Both the position numbers and the translations under genes were made by a program. Shown in pieces: positions 4,907 to 5,083 of a stretch of 5,083 bases of DNA. Position 1 is the stretch's first letter; each line of letters begins with the position of its first letter. The stretch is from Nitrososphaeraceae archaeon (GTDB taxonomy: Archaea; Thermoproteota; Nitrososphaeria; Nitrososphaerales; Nitrososphaeraceae). The DNA lies in the NCBI GenBank assembly GCA_021155845.1, contig JAJNBK010000067.1, positions 1 through 5,083 of the forward strand. The letters are read 5' to 3'. Under the pieces are notes generated by a model. It had not been told where the DNA came from. It searched no databases and saw only the letters and a list, made by a program, of their open reading frames with translations.

Positions 4907-5083
4907 TTGATTACTCGTCACGAAGTTAATCGCATTGTCAATCAATATAACTTAAAGGATATTACTATTGGCACAATAGGAAGTCATTCTGCATTAGAAA
5001 TTATGGATGGATCTAAAGATGAAAATCTAAAGACTGTCTGCATTTGTCAAAAGGGTCGAGAGATCCCATATCTAAGATTTAAG
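4907..5083 (+). CDS. purP: PurP, formate-dependent FAICAR synthetase (IMP biosynthesis), 3'-truncated by the window edge
   Basis: PurP is the archaeal ATP-grasp enzyme that formylates AICAR to FAICAR with formate and ATP, replacing the folate-dependent PurH transformylase step of purine synthesis. Only the first 59 residues are present; family members are about 340-360 residues. They match the family N-terminus well: YNLKDITIGTIGSHSAL (17-33), then GSKDE (37-41), KTVCICQKGRE (44-54) and PYLRFK (55-60 region, running to the window end). The Methanocaldococcus protein, as I recall it, begins MISKEEI and aligns residue for residue from the TTG at 4907, read here as the initiator before ITRHEV. 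An in-frame stop lies at 4865-4867 and no ATG occurs between it and the conserved region. No Shine-Dalgarno site is seen, while a TATA-like box sits at a leaderless distance. Identity is solid; the start is likely but not proven. Confidence 0.88.
   Translation, partial: MITRHEVNRIVNQYNLKDITIGTIGSHSALEIMDGSKDENLKTVCICQKGREIPYLRFK

Noticed and set aside
4733..4945. Minus-strand open frame of 70 codons over the nuclease-purP spacer
   Set aside because: It overlaps both the nuclease C-terminus and the purP start, has no recognisable motif, and the AGGAGG read on the minus strand at 4885-4890 lies inside that frame rather than before its start.
1..5083. tRNA, rRNA, CRISPR array, insertion sequence or integration site
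   Set aside because: No cloverleaf, no regularly spaced repeats, no transposase or integrase motifs and no flanking terminal repeats were seen on either strand; gene content is conserved core chromosome.

Overview
The window is an AT-rich archaeal chromosome segment carrying an 'exosome superoperon' of information-processing genes, all on the + strand. Every gene is an archaeal family: SBDS, the three-subunit exosome core Rrp4/Rrp41/Rrp42, ribosomal protein eL43 (L37Ae), the KEOPS subunit Pcc1, prefoldin beta, a short XPF-type nuclease and the archaeal purine enzyme PurP. The helicase-less XPF (nuclease plus two HhH motifs) and the low GC point to the TACK side. I infer an ammonia-oxidiser-like Nitrososphaeria (Thaumarchaeota), but there is no 16S rRNA or marker here to prove it.

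Layout: (1) positions 1-499, the 3' two thirds of an SBDS gene whose start lies outside the window. (2) A 111-nt gap holding a T-run, a TATA-like box and a strong Shine-Dalgarno site. (3) Positions 611-3457, five tightly packed genes: rrp4, rrp41, rrp42, rpl37ae and pcc1. Their junctions are TAATG, ATGA, an 8-nt overlap and a 1-nt gap, so this is very probably one transcript with translational coupling. (4) pfdB at 3505-3897, after a 47-nt gap with a TATA-like box at the end of pcc1. (5) The XPF-family nuclease at 3994-4785, starting with GTG. (6) A 121-nt spacer with several inverted repeats. (7) From 4907 to the window end, the first 59 codons of purP, starting with TTG and probably leaderless.

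How the genes work together: Rrp41 (catalytic) and Rrp42 (inactive partner) form the hexameric phosphorolytic ring of the exosome. Rrp4 forms the RNA-binding cap. SBDS, eL43, Pcc1 (t6A modification of tRNA) and prefoldin link RNA decay to ribosome maturation, tRNA modification and protein folding. The XPF-like nuclease (DNA repair) and PurP (IMP synthesis) look like separate transcription units.

I found no mobile element, CRISPR array, tRNA, rRNA or clearly new system. The most useful second-look items are the Glu-rich tail of Rrp4, the out-of-frame ATG overlapping the GTG start of the nuclease, the cluster of palindromes before purP, and the leaderless TTG start of purP.
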